This document shows, in pieces, positions 48,600 through 57,497 of a stretch of DNA of 64,000 nucleotides. Origin of the DNA: Burkholderiales bacterium (GTDB taxonomy: Bacteria > Pseudomonadota > Gammaproteobacteria > Burkholderiales > Casimicrobiaceae); assembly GCA_025354165.1 (NCBI GenBank), contig JANXNI010000032.1:1-64000 (forward strand), written 5' to 3'. Within the stretch, counting starts at the first letter, position 1, and each line of letters opens with the position of its first letter. The translations under genes were made by a program, and so were the position numbers. Under the pieces are notes generated by a model, which did no database searches, had not been told where the DNA came from, and was given only the letters and a program-made list of their open reading frames with translations.

Positions 48600-49013
48600 G
48601 ATGGCCGAGGCGGACGCCAGTGTTCGGCAGCTCGAGGACTTCCTCGGGGGGCGCGAAGCTACGTATGTCGCTACAGTACCCCGGCCGCTCGCCGTGCGCA
48701 ACACGGTACAGACGAGAACGTGTGAGTTTGCAAACCAGATCGCTCCTTCGCCGCAGTCTGGACTTGCTTCGGCCCTTTCCTCTCAGTGATTGGGCGCCTT
48801 GCCCAATCAGGGGACGAGCCACCGCCCAGAAGGATCGTTTCTCTCTGCTCCTCGATGCAGCCTCACCCGCGTAGGGAGGACGCTCCGCGCATTTCAGTGC
48901 CTGCGAAAAGGACCAGGACTCCCGGTTGGCTAAAGCCGAGTCCTCTGGCCTGGAGAACAAGTGCACGCGCACATCCGGCTCACACTGTGAGATGACGTAT
49001 CGGTCTGTTCTAT
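48600..49013. other. Gene-free stretch at the right edge of the insertion
   Basis: Short frames are present (for example 48598-48789) but none resembles a known protein. A perfect 9-bp hairpin (TGATTGGGC, loop GCCTT, GCCCAATCA) lies at 48787-48809. The stretch ends where similarity to the DUF455 gene begins at 49014. Confidence 0.4.
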
Positions 49014-49301
49014 GTTGATCGCGTTGAACTCGATGTGAGCCAGTGCGTGAATCAGTGCGGCGCGGCCTTCGACCGTGGCCAGCGAGCGCCGTCGTGCGTC
49101 CTTGGTCGGAAGTAGCAACGGTTGTGCTGGGCGCCCGGGAACACTGGGCAATTCAGTGAGCGAAGACTCACTGCCGATTGGCAGGGTATCGATATCAATG
49201 GCACGCACTGATGCTGCTTTGTGGTCAATGTCGGCGTCTGCAAGCGCTGAAAAGCACAGGTTTCGCAACGTGGTCACGTCAGGAGCATCAGTGTCGTTCA
49301 A
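49014..49301 (-). pseudogene. 5' remnant of a second DUF455 gene
   Basis: Minus-strand reading TLRNLCFSALADADIDHKAASVRAIDIDTLP and GRAALIHALAHIEFNAIN aligns with the first 98 residues of the intact DUF455 protein at 44503, with roughly 70% identity by eye. The start codon position is now TTG. Similarity stops at 49014 in the middle of the HIEFNAIN metal motif. It is divergent from the intact mpl, as the intact DUF455 gene is from the mpl remnant. Confidence 0.87.
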
Positions 49302-49408
49302 GCCTCAATTGTTTCCTGTTATCAAGTTTGCTGAGCGAATACGCTCAGTCGTCGATAATCGAGGGTTGTCTCCTTCCGATTGCCAGTACTGGCATTTCAC
49401 GTCCCCGT

Positions 49409-50773
49409 ATGCACATTCACATTCTGGGCATTTGCGGCACCTTCATGGGCGGTGTTGCGGCGCTGGCTCGCGAGGCCGGGCACCGCGTTACCGGCTGTGA
49501 CGCCAATGTCTATCCACCGATGTCCGATCAGCTCACCGCCCTTGGCATTGAGCTGATCGAAGGCTATTCCGCCGATCAGCTCAATTTGAACCCGGACTGC
49601 TTTGTCATCGGCAATGTCATCACGCGCGGCAATCCGCTGATCGAGGCGATCCTGAACGCGGGCGCTGAGTATGTATCTGGCCCGCAGTGGTTGGCGTCGA
49701 ACGTGTTGCACGGGCGCTGGGTGCTGGCGGTCGCCGGCACGCACGGAAAGACGACGACCACGTCCATGCTGGCGTGGATTCTGGAGCACGCCGGTCGTGC
49801 GCCAGGATTTTTGATTGGTGGCGTTGCGCAGGATTTTGGCGTGTCCGCGCGTTCTGGCAATTTGAAGGAGCCGATGTCGCCCTTCGTGATCGAAGCCGAT
49901 GAATACGACACGGCGTTTTTCGACAAGCGCAGCAAGTTTGTGCACTACCGGCCTCGCACGCTGGTGCTCAACAATCTCGAATACGACCATGCTGACATCT
50001 TTCCTGACGTCGCCTCGATCCGTCGTCAGTTTCATCACGTCGTGCGCACCGTTCCGTCGAGCGGCCGCATCGTCAGCAATGGACGTGATGCAGAACTGGC
50101 CGAGACGCTCGCTATGGGGTGCTGGAGCGAGCGTGAGCTGTTTGGCGTCGAGCAGGGCTGGCACTTTGTCGATCACGCGCGCGTTGATTTCGGTGGACAG
50201 CGCTTTGGTGATCTCGCGCTCGCGATGCCAGGCGAACACAATCGGCTGAATGCATTGGCTGCGATTGCAGCGGCAAATCATGTGGGTGTCTCTCCAACAG
50301 AAGCTATTCAGGCATTGGCCACCTTTCAAGGCGTTAAACGACGCATCGAGCTACGGGGTGAAGTGGCGGGTGTTAAGGTCTACGACGACTTCGCGCATCA
50401 CCCGACTGCGTTCGCTGCCACGGTTAGCGCCATGCGCAAAGCCGCAGCGCCCGGTGAACGTGTCCTAGCGGTATTCGAGCCGCGCTCCAACACGATGAAG
50501 CTGGGCGCGATGCGTTCGCGATTGGCTGAGAGTTTTGAGGGCGCGGATCGCGTGTTTTCGTACTCGGGTGGCGTCGACTGGGACGTTGCCGCCGCCATGC
50601 AATCACTAGGTGATCGCGCAGTTAATGCAAACGACATCGGCGCACTCGCCAACGCGCTGGTTGCCAATGCACGACGTGGCGATCACATCTTAATCATGAG
50701 TAATGGCGCTTTTGGCGGCATTCATCAACGCGTGCTCGAACAGTTACGTCGTGCACACTCGCATCAGGGCTAG
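49409..50773 (+). CDS. mpl: UDP-MurNAc:tripeptide ligase Mpl (peptidoglycan recycling)
   Basis: 454 residues. MHIHILGICGTFMGGVAALAREAGH is the family N-terminus, [13 protein letters not shown] the ATP loop with Lys114, EADEYDTAFFDKRSKFVHYRP and YDDFAHHPTA are characteristic of Mpl as opposed to MurC. It re-attaches recycled L-Ala-D-Glu-DAP tripeptide to UDP-MurNAc. The frame is open upstream, but homology begins at the ATG at 49409. No ribosome site is visible. Its 5' region is duplicated at 44.6 kb. Confidence 0.95.
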   Translation: MHIHILGICGTFMGGVAALAREAGHRVTGCDANVYPPMSDQLTALGIELIEGYSADQLNLNPDCFVIGNVITRGNPLIEAILNAGAEYVSGPQWLASNVLHGRWVLAVAGTHGKTTTTSMLAWILEHAGRAPGFLIGGVAQDFGVSARSGNLKEPMSPFVIEADEYDTAFFDKRSKFVHYRPRTLVLNNLEYDHADIFPDVASIRRQFHHVVRTVPSSGRIVSNGRDAELAETLAMGCWSERELFGVEQGWHFVDHARVDFGGQRFGDLALAMPGEHNRLNALAAIAAANHVGVSPTEAIQALATFQGVKRRIELRGEVAGVKVYDDFAHHPTAFAATVSAMRKAAAPGERVLAVFEPRSNTMKLGAMRSRLAESFEGADRVFSYSGGVDWDVAAAMQSLGDRAVNANDIGALANALVANARRGDHILIMSNGAFGGIHQRVLEQLRRAHSHQG

Positions 50774-50783
50774 GGCTACGGAT

Positions 50784-52130
50784 ATGGCAGGTTCAAAATT
50801 TTCACTACCACCGATCAAGCGTACTGGCGGGGATCCAGAGGCGCGTAGCCGTCAGCTACAGGCGGTTGAATCCGACATTGAGGCCGGTCGCTTGTCAGAG
50901 GCTGCTTCGATGTTGAACGAGCTTGCGCTGGCCGACCCCAATGACGTGCGCGTTTACGTCACAGGCTGGATGCTGGCGAGCAAGGCCGGGAATGCCGCTG
51001 CGGCGCTGCAATCAGCCGAGCGTGCGGTGGCTCTCGCGCCGATGTCAGCCATCGCGCATTATTGTCTGAGCGAAGCGCAACAAGGTCGGGGCAATGTTGG
51101 CGCTGCGCGCACCAGCATTGATCAGGCGCTGATGCTTGCACCCACCAATTTACGGTTCCGCGAACTGGCGGTCAATCTGGCCAATGCGCAGGCTGACCAC
51201 GCGACAGCGGAGAACCATTTGCGGGCAGCTTTTGCGCAGAATCAAGACATACCCGGCCTCAAAACGATGATCGGAAATGCACTGCGTTATCAGTCGAAAT
51301 TCGACGAGGCAGAGACGTGGTTGTCAGAAGCGCTTGCGATCAATCCAGACGACGTCGAAGCGCTGCACGGGCTTGCCATGGTGGCCTATCTGCAGGATGA
51401 CCGTGCTACCGCTCAACACTATCTCTCGACCGCGCTCAAACATCGTCCCACGGATACCGGGTATCTTTATCTGGATGCGGTATTCAAGGGCGAAGCACCA
51501 TCGCAGCCGCCCGAGGCCATGACTCGCGGCTTGTTTGATCGGTACGCTAATCGATTCGATACGCATTTGGTCGGGGCGTTGAAATATCGCGTTCCACAGA
51601 AAGTATCAGCGGCAATCCTTTCGCGATTCCCTGATCGCAAGCTTAATATTCTTGATATCGGCTGTGGCACCGGTTTGCTGGGCGTATCGCTCGGTCGAAT
51701 CGACGGTTTCTTTGTTGGCGTAGATTTGTCGATGGCGATGCTGGAAGAGGCAGCGAAGCACCATGTCTATTCGCGCCTGCATCATGTGAACTTACTTGAT
51801 GCGCTGGAAGCAACCGACGCCAACGAGTACGAAGTTATTGCGGCGTGCGACGTGTTCATTTATCTCGGCGCACTTGACGGTGCTATTGCCAACGCGTTCA
51901 AAGTGTTGCGACCGGGCGGATGGATGTTTTTCTCGTGCGAAAACACGCCCGATGACGGCCCTGATTTCGTTGTGAGGAAATCTATGCGCTATGCGCAGTC
52001 GCAAAAGTACGTGAAGGGACTGCTCAAAACAACCGGATTTGCTGTACCCGCGATCGAAGAGCTTGACCTGCGTATGGAGCAGACCGAGGCGATCACCGGT
52101 TTTCTAGTTTCAGTGCAGAAACCAGCATAA
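50784..52130 (+). CDS. TPR-repeat methyltransferase
   Basis: 448 residues. Residues about 25-240 form TPR repeats (NPDDVEALHGLAMVAYLQDD, for example). A C-terminal class I methyltransferase follows, with LNILDIGCGTGLLGVSLGRID as motif I and GVDLSMAMLEEAAKHHVY as motif II. FDRYANRFDTHLVGALKYRVP before it is typical of this predicted family. Substrate unknown. I chose the ATG at 50784, 10 bases after mpl; an upstream frame start lies inside mpl. Confidence 0.85.
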   Translation: MAGSKFSLPPIKRTGGDPEARSRQLQAVESDIEAGRLSEAASMLNELALADPNDVRVYVTGWMLASKAGNAAAALQSAERAVALAPMSAIAHYCLSEAQQGRGNVGAARTSIDQALMLAPTNLRFRELAVNLANAQADHATAENHLRAAFAQNQDIPGLKTMIGNALRYQSKFDEAETWLSEALAINPDDVEALHGLAMVAYLQDDRATAQHYLSTALKHRPTDTGYLYLDAVFKGEAPSQPPEAMTRGLFDRYANRFDTHLVGALKYRVPQKVSAAILSRFPDRKLNILDIGCGTGLLGVSLGRIDGFFVGVDLSMAMLEEAAKHHVYSRLHHVNLLDALEATDANEYEVIAACDVFIYLGALDGAIANAFKVLRPGGWMFFSCENTPDDGPDFVVRKSMRYAQSQKYVKGLLKTTGFAVPAIEELDLRMEQTEAITGFLVSVQKPA

Positions 52131-52139
52131 GCACTCGAT

Positions 52140-53063
52140 ATGGCCGTGCAAATTGACGACCGGCTCATCGTTGCGATTTCGTCGCGCGCGCTGTTTGACT
52201 TGAGCGAGAGTCACGCGGTCTACGAGAGCGGTGGCGTCGAGGCCTATCAACGCCATCAGATTGATCATGAAGATGACCTCCTGCAACCGGGCGTGGCCTT
52301 TGAGTTGACTCGCAAGCTGCTACGCCTCAATGAGGCGAGTCGGCAGCACGTTGAAATCGTACTGCTGTCACGCAATAGCGCCGATACTGGCCTGCGGATT
52401 TTTAACGCCATCAGCCATTACAAACTGGGCATCACACGGGCCGTTTTTACCAGTGGTCGTGACACGTCCCGTTACGTTCCAGCGTTGGGTACGCATTTGT
52501 TTTTGTCGGCCGACCCCGAGGACGTGCGCCACGCGCTGGAATCGGGTCATGCGGCGGCGACGATTGTTCCGCACCGGGGCGCGGCAAATGTGGTTGATGC
52601 AATCGTGCCGCAGGACGACGACGAGCTGCGCATCGCCTTCGACGGTGACGCAGTGCTGTTCTCTGACGAAGCTGAGCGCGTGTTTCAGTCGCAAGGCTTG
52701 GATGCATTTACGGCATCCGAAGCGAAGGCTGCCGAGACGCCGCTCGGCGGTGGGCCGTTCAAAAATTTCCTCGCTGCGCTGCATCGCATCCAGACTGATT
52801 TTCCGCGTGATCGACAACCGATCCGCACAGCGCTTGTCACGGCGCGTTCAGCCCCGGCGCATGAACGTGTGATCCGCACGCTGCGCGCCTGGGGCGTGCG
52901 CATCGACGAAGCACTTTTTTTAGGTGGTCTCGACAAGGCGGAGTTTCTTCGCGCCTTCGGGGCCGATATCTTCTTTGACGACCAGCGGCGGCATGTTGAA
53001 TCTGCCAGCCGAGTCGTCCCCGCCGGGCATGTTCCGCACGGTATCTCTAATCCGATTAAATGA
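52140..53063 (+). CDS. Cytosolic 5'-nucleotidase, NT5C1 family
   Basis: 307 residues. LIVAISSRALFDLSESHAVYESGGVEAYQRHQ, VEIVLLSRNSADTGLRIFNAI, RIAFDGDAVLFSDEAE and ADIFFDDQRRHVE are signatures of the 5'-nucleotidase family related to vertebrate NT5C1 (PF06189). The aspartates of AFDGDAV are the likely HAD-type site. It hydrolyses nucleoside monophosphates. ATGA overlap with the RNB gene. Confidence 0.87.
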   Translation: MAVQIDDRLIVAISSRALFDLSESHAVYESGGVEAYQRHQIDHEDDLLQPGVAFELTRKLLRLNEASRQHVEIVLLSRNSADTGLRIFNAISHYKLGITRAVFTSGRDTSRYVPALGTHLFLSADPEDVRHALESGHAAATIVPHRGAANVVDAIVPQDDDELRIAFDGDAVLFSDEAERVFQSQGLDAFTASEAKAAETPLGGGPFKNFLAALHRIQTDFPRDRQPIRTALVTARSAPAHERVIRTLRAWGVRIDEALFLGGLDKAEFLRAFGADIFFDDQRRHVESASRVVPAGHVPHGISNPIK

Positions 53064-54961
53064 ATCTACTTTTCGAAGACGACGGCCAGATCAAGGCCGG
53101 TCTCATCATTTCCGAGACCGACGCATCGGCACAAGTTGAGCTGGCCGGTGGCCGGCGCATCAAGGTCAAGAACGCCAATGGGCTGCTGCACTTTGCCTCG
53201 CCGTCGGCAGTGGATTTGATGGCGGCGGCAACCCTTCAACGTGCCGATATTGACATGGCGCTGTTGTGGGAGTCGGCCGCGGGAACGGAAGAGTTTTCTT
53301 TCGGTGAGCTGGCTACGGAATACTTCGGCGCAACGGCGACGGCCGTGCACCAGGCGGCAACCCTGCTCGCGCTTCAGCAGTCACCGATGTACTTCTACAA
53401 ACGCGGAAAAGGCCGCTACAGGCGGGCTCCGGAAGATGCGTTGAATGCGGCGCTCGCTGGTGTGGAACGGAAGGCACGGGAGTCCGAGCAGATTGAAGTC
53501 TGGGTGCAGGCGCTGCTCGCGGGGAAAGCACCGGTCGAAATTTCATCGAATTGGGTGCAACTTTTAAATAACCCGGAGAAACAAAGCCTCGGTTATCGTG
53601 CGCTGGTCGCCGCAGCGGATCGCGCGCGAATGGCACCGGTGCATTTGCTGGCGAAAGCCGGCGCAATTCCGTCGACGCACGCACTGCACTTTCAACGCTT
53701 TTTGCGCGCTACCTTTCCAAAAGGGATCGCGTTTCCGTCGTATGTTGCGTTGCCCGCGATTGCCGATTTACCGACTGCGGATGTGCAGGCATTCAGCATC
53801 GACGACGCAACGACGACCGAAATCGACGACGCCCTTTCTGTGCAACCGCTTGGCAATGGCTGCTTCCGCCTTGGCATTCACATCGCAGCACCCGCGCTAG
53901 CCATCACTGCACACAGCGAGCTTGATCGCGTGGCTCGTGACCGCTTGTCGACGGTTTACATGCCGGGCCACAAGATCACCATGTTGCCCGATGCCGTGAT
54001 TGCCGAGTTTTCGCTGGACGAAGGTAAATCGCCCGTGGCACTTTCTCTTTATGCGATGATCGACGCCTCGATGCAAGTGACGAGCACCGAGACGCGCGTT
54101 GAGCGCGTGCCAATAGCCTGCAATTTACGGCTCGGTTCGCTTGACGAGCTCGAATGGTTGGATCCAGCAAACGATAGCAAGCACAGGTACGGTCCTGCTA
54201 TGCGCACGCTCCACGCCTTCGCGCAGGCTCGCGCCGAGGCGCGTGGCGAGCAGCCGCAAAATCGCGTTGACTACAGCTTTGCTGTGCATGGCGACCCCGA
54301 CGCCGCTGACTGCCGCATAGATATATGGCCGCGCAAGCGTGGATCACCGGTCGACACGCTGGTTTCCGAACTGATGATCTTCACTAATGTCACCTGGGCG
54401 GGGGCATTGGTCGAGCGCAAATGGCCCGGCATGTTCCGCGTGCAAGCAGGTGGGAAGACGCGCATGAGTTCAATCGCGGGGCAGCATGAAGGCTTGAATG
54501 TGCCTCATTATTTGTGGGCAACGTCGCCCCTGCGTCGTTACTCCGATCTGTTGAACCAGCGCCAATTGTTGGCGTCGGTAGCGAACGAGAGCGCGACCAA
54601 CGCCGACGGTGTTCCGCCCTACGCCAACGGTGATGCCGAGCTTCTGTCCGCGGTCGCGGACTTCGACGTCACTTATTCAGGTTACGGCGAATTTCAACAG
54701 CAAATGGAGTTCTACTGGTGCCTGCGCTATATCCAGCAGGAAAGCATCGCCAAGCTCACGGCGCACGTTATCCGAGAAAATCTGGTCCGCTTTGATCGCC
54801 TGCCGCTGGTGCAACGGATCAACGATATGCCCAATCAACCTGCGGGGATGCAGGTGATTTTGTCGGTCGCCGAGATCGATTTGTTCGAACCTGCGTTGCA
54901 TATGCGTTTCATTGAAACGGTTGGCGTGACAAACGCACCAGACGAAGCAAACGCCGCCTAA
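53060..54961 (+). CDS. RNB-domain exoribonuclease (RNase II/R-like)
   Basis: 633 residues. The RNB core is FSIDDATTTEIDDALSV (metal aspartates, near 250-266), GIHIAAPA, STVYMPGHKITMLP and the C-terminal WATSPLRRYSDLLNQRQLLA. The N-terminal 200 residues resemble the extended variant of betaproteobacterial RNB proteins. I see no typical C-terminal S1 domain. A 3'-5' exoribonuclease by family. Start by ATGA overlap with the 5'-nucleotidase gene. Confidence 0.9.
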   Translation: MNLLFEDDGQIKAGLIISETDASAQVELAGGRRIKVKNANGLLHFASPSAVDLMAAATLQRADIDMALLWESAAGTEEFSFGELATEYFGATATAVHQAATLLALQQSPMYFYKRGKGRYRRAPEDALNAALAGVERKARESEQIEVWVQALLAGKAPVEISSNWVQLLNNPEKQSLGYRALVAAADRARMAPVHLLAKAGAIPSTHALHFQRFLRATFPKGIAFPSYVALPAIADLPTADVQAFSIDDATTTEIDDALSVQPLGNGCFRLGIHIAAPALAITAHSELDRVARDRLSTVYMPGHKITMLPDAVIAEFSLDEGKSPVALSLYAMIDASMQVTSTETRVERVPIACNLRLGSLDELEWLDPANDSKHRYGPAMRTLHAFAQARAEARGEQPQNRVDYSFAVHGDPDAADCRIDIWPRKRGSPVDTLVSELMIFTNVTWAGALVERKWPGMFRVQAGGKTRMSSIAGQHEGLNVPHYLWATSPLRRYSDLLNQRQLLASVANESATNADGVPPYANGDAELLSAVADFDVTYSGYGEFQQQMEFYWCLRYIQQESIAKLTAHVIRENLVRFDRLPLVQRINDMPNQPAGMQVILSVAEIDLFEPALHMRFIETVGVTNAPDEANAA

Positions 54962-54982
54962 AGCGTGCCATAGAATCATCGT

Positions 54983-55909
54983 GTGAAGCGCACGATAAAA
55001 GCCATTCAGGCTCCTGCCACGCTGCCAATAGCGGTGGGCTTGAGTCCATTGCTCAAATGGACGCTAGCGGCGTCTATTGGCGTGCATGTGATCCTGCTGT
55101 CGCTGCATTTCGAATTGCCGAAGCTGTTCAAGCAGTCCGCGCCAACGCCTCCACTTGAGGTGTCGCTGGTGAATGCCAAAACGCAATCAAGGCCTTCGAA
55201 AGCGGATTTTCTGGCGCAGGCTAATCTCGACGGCGGCGGCAACACGGACGCCAAACGCCGACTCAGTTCGCCATTACCGCGCGCTGCAATGGACGCGCAG
55301 CAAACTCAAATCGCGGTCGCCAAAGAGCAGGTGGAATCCCTGGAGCGGCAAACGCGAGAACTGCTGCAGCAACTTCGTTCGAAAAATCAGGCGCCAACGG
55401 ATCGCGACGCTAAAGAGTCGAAACGCACGGATTCGACCAACGCGTTTCAGGAGTTGTCAGCCAAGGCGCTCGAGTTGCAACGGCTTGAAGCGCAAATCGC
55501 GCGCGAATTTGATTCGTATCAGCAGCGCCCGAAGAAAAAGCATATTGGCGCTCGTGCGACCGAGTATCGTTTTGCCCGTTATGTTGAAGACTGGCGGCAA
55601 AAAGTAGAGCGTGTGGGTAACGCCAATTACCCGGCTATCGCGCGTGCGCAAAAGCTCTACGGCTCGCTCGTGTTGACCGTCGCTATCAAAGCGGACGGGC
55701 GTATCGAAACCATTGAAGTAGATCGCGGATCAGGCAATAAAATCCTCGATGCTTCAGCGCTAAAAATCGTCGAATTGGCATCGCCGTATGCGCCGTTTCC
55801 AGCCGATATCCGGAACGATACTGACATCATCTACATTACCCGAACATGGAGCTTCACGCGGGCAGGAGAGCTTGAGAGCTCCGTCGGTGGAAACCTTAAA
55901 GCGCCATGA
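54983..55909 (+). CDS. TonB-family energy transducer
   Basis: 308 residues. A membrane helix at about 25-46 (LLKWTLAASIGVHVILLSL), a charged coiled-coil middle (KEQVESLERQTRELLQQLRSK), and a C-terminal TonB domain (ARYVEDW-like RFARYVEDWRQKVERVGNANYP, YGSLVLTVAIKADGRIETIEV). It would transmit force to outer-membrane receptors. GTG start at 54983; TAGAAT lies 6 bases upstream. No exbB/exbD adjacent. Confidence 0.88.
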   Translation: MKRTIKAIQAPATLPIAVGLSPLLKWTLAASIGVHVILLSLHFELPKLFKQSAPTPPLEVSLVNAKTQSRPSKADFLAQANLDGGGNTDAKRRLSSPLPRAAMDAQQTQIAVAKEQVESLERQTRELLQQLRSKNQAPTDRDAKESKRTDSTNAFQELSAKALELQRLEAQIAREFDSYQQRPKKKHIGARATEYRFARYVEDWRQKVERVGNANYPAIARAQKLYGSLVLTVAIKADGRIETIEVDRGSGNKILDASALKIVELASPYAPFPADIRNDTDIIYITRTWSFTRAGELESSVGGNLKAP

Positions 55910-55916
55910 AGTTCCT

Positions 55917-56768
55917 ATGAAAAGTACGGACAAATACGCCGTCTTCGGCAACCCCGTCATGCACAGCAAAAGCCCGCGCATTCACGCGCTCTTCGCCGCA
56001 AGCGTGAATCAGCACATCGACTACGAAAAGCGCGTCGCACTACTGGGCGATTTCGCGGGCGAGCTGCAACGTTTTTTTGATGAAGGCGGTGTCGGAGCGA
56101 ATGTGACGGTACCGTTCAAGCGCGATGCGTTTGCGCTCGCTGGCAGTGCGTCATTGCGCGCAACACAGGCCGGTGCTGCAAACTTCTTAATGTGGCGCGA
56201 CGATCATTGGTACTGCGACAACACGGATGGCGCAGGCTTGGTGCGCGATATCGAGACGAATTTACAGATGAGTCTCAAGGACAAGAGCGTTTTACTGCTC
56301 GGCGCTGGCGGGGCTGCGCGTGGCGTGATTGGGCCGCTATTGCTGCGTGCACCGAAGCAAATCGTGGTGGTAAACCGGACGGCAGGGCGTGCGATCGAAT
56401 TGGTGTCAGCTTACGAAAAGCAGTACGCAGCGAGCGCGCTTTCGGTCGACGCTTTGATCGTGCAGTCGATGAAATTTGACGTGGTGATTAACGCCACGTC
56501 GTCGAGCTTGAGTGGCGAATTGCCGCTGCCTGACAGCGCAAATATTTTTGCTTCCGATGCGCTCGCATACGACATGATGTACGGGAAGCAGCCGACAACG
56601 TTTATGAATTGGGCGCTGCGTCAGGGTGCGTCGCGCGTGGCCGATGGCCTTGGAATGCTGGTTGAGCAGGCTGCCGAAAGCTACGTGCAATGGCGCGGTG
56701 TGTTACCGCAAGCCGCGCCAATCATCGCGCAACTTCGCGCCGAATTGGCGAGCGAGTCATCAACGTAG
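55917..56768 (+). CDS. aroE: Shikimate dehydrogenase AroE
   Basis: 283 residues. YAVFGNPVMHSKSP at the N-terminus, NVTVPFK with catalytic Lys68, DNTDGAG with Asp104, and the NADP loop LLLGAGGAARGVIGPLL are intact. It reduces 3-dehydroshikimate in aromatic amino acid synthesis. The ATG at 55917 matches the family start; the frame extends upstream into tonB. TAG stop overlaps the mtgA GTG by one base. Confidence 0.95.
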   Translation: MKSTDKYAVFGNPVMHSKSPRIHALFAASVNQHIDYEKRVALLGDFAGELQRFFDEGGVGANVTVPFKRDAFALAGSASLRATQAGAANFLMWRDDHWYCDNTDGAGLVRDIETNLQMSLKDKSVLLLGAGGAARGVIGPLLLRAPKQIVVVNRTAGRAIELVSAYEKQYAASALSVDALIVQSMKFDVVINATSSSLSGELPLPDSANIFASDALAYDMMYGKQPTTFMNWALRQGASRVADGLGMLVEQAAESYVQWRGVLPQAAPIIAQLRAELASESST

Positions 56769-57481
56769 TGCCAAAAAATTTGTTACGCTCCTTCGGGCGA
56801 ATGCTGGCTGCGGTCTTCCTCGCGATGGCCGGTTTGTTTATCGTCGTTCAGTGCTGGTTCGCGTTGCAGGTGTGGTGGTACGCCGATCATGCGCCCGGCA
56901 GCACGGCATTCATGTCCTTTCGCATGGGCGAGCTGCACGAAAAAAAACCTGACGCCACGATTCGCTATGAATGGGTGCCGTCCGCCAAAATCTCTCGCAA
57001 TCTAAAGCGCGCATTGATTGCCGCCGAAGATTCAACGTTTGTCGACCACGAAGGTTTCGACTGGGACGGAATCCAGCTCGCGCTCGAAAAAAATCGCGCC
57101 AAAGGCAAGACTGTGGCGGGTGGTTCCACTATCACGCAACAACTCGCCAAGAATTTGTTTCTGTCGCCCGAGAAGAGCTATCTGCGCAAAGGTCAGGAAG
57201 CCATCATTACGCTCATGCTCGAACGCATGCTTGATAAGGAGCGCATTCTTGAGCTTTATCTGAACGTGATTGAGTGGGGCAACGGGATCTTTGGTGCGGA
57301 GGCTGCAGCGCGTCGCTATTACGGCGTTTCGGCCGCACAGCTTTCGGGAGAACAGGCAGCAAAGCTCGCCGCAATGGCTCCGAATCCGCGTTTTTATGAG
57401 CGCAATTTGGGCGCGCCGGGACTGCGCAAAAAGACCGGCATCATCCTCTCGCGCATGCCGCAAGTGGAGCTGCCGGACTGA
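56768..57481 (+). CDS. mtgA: Monofunctional peptidoglycan glycosyltransferase MtgA
   Basis: 237 residues: a membrane helix at about 10-35 and a GT51 domain with catalytic Glu87 in AAEDSTFVDHEGFDW, then GGSTITQQLAKNLFLSPEKSYLRKGQE and NVIEWGNGIFGAEAAARRYY. It polymerises lipid II without a transpeptidase domain. GTG at 56768 overlaps the aroE stop. aroE-mtgA is a common betaproteobacterial pair. Confidence 0.95.
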   Translation: MPKNLLRSFGRMLAAVFLAMAGLFIVVQCWFALQVWWYADHAPGSTAFMSFRMGELHEKKPDATIRYEWVPSAKISRNLKRALIAAEDSTFVDHEGFDWDGIQLALEKNRAKGKTVAGGSTITQQLAKNLFLSPEKSYLRKGQEAIITLMLERMLDKERILELYLNVIEWGNGIFGAEAAARRYYGVSAAQLSGEQAAKLAAMAPNPRFYERNLGAPGLRKKTGIILSRMPQVELPD

Positions 57482-57497
57482 TCGAGCTTCCGCGCAT

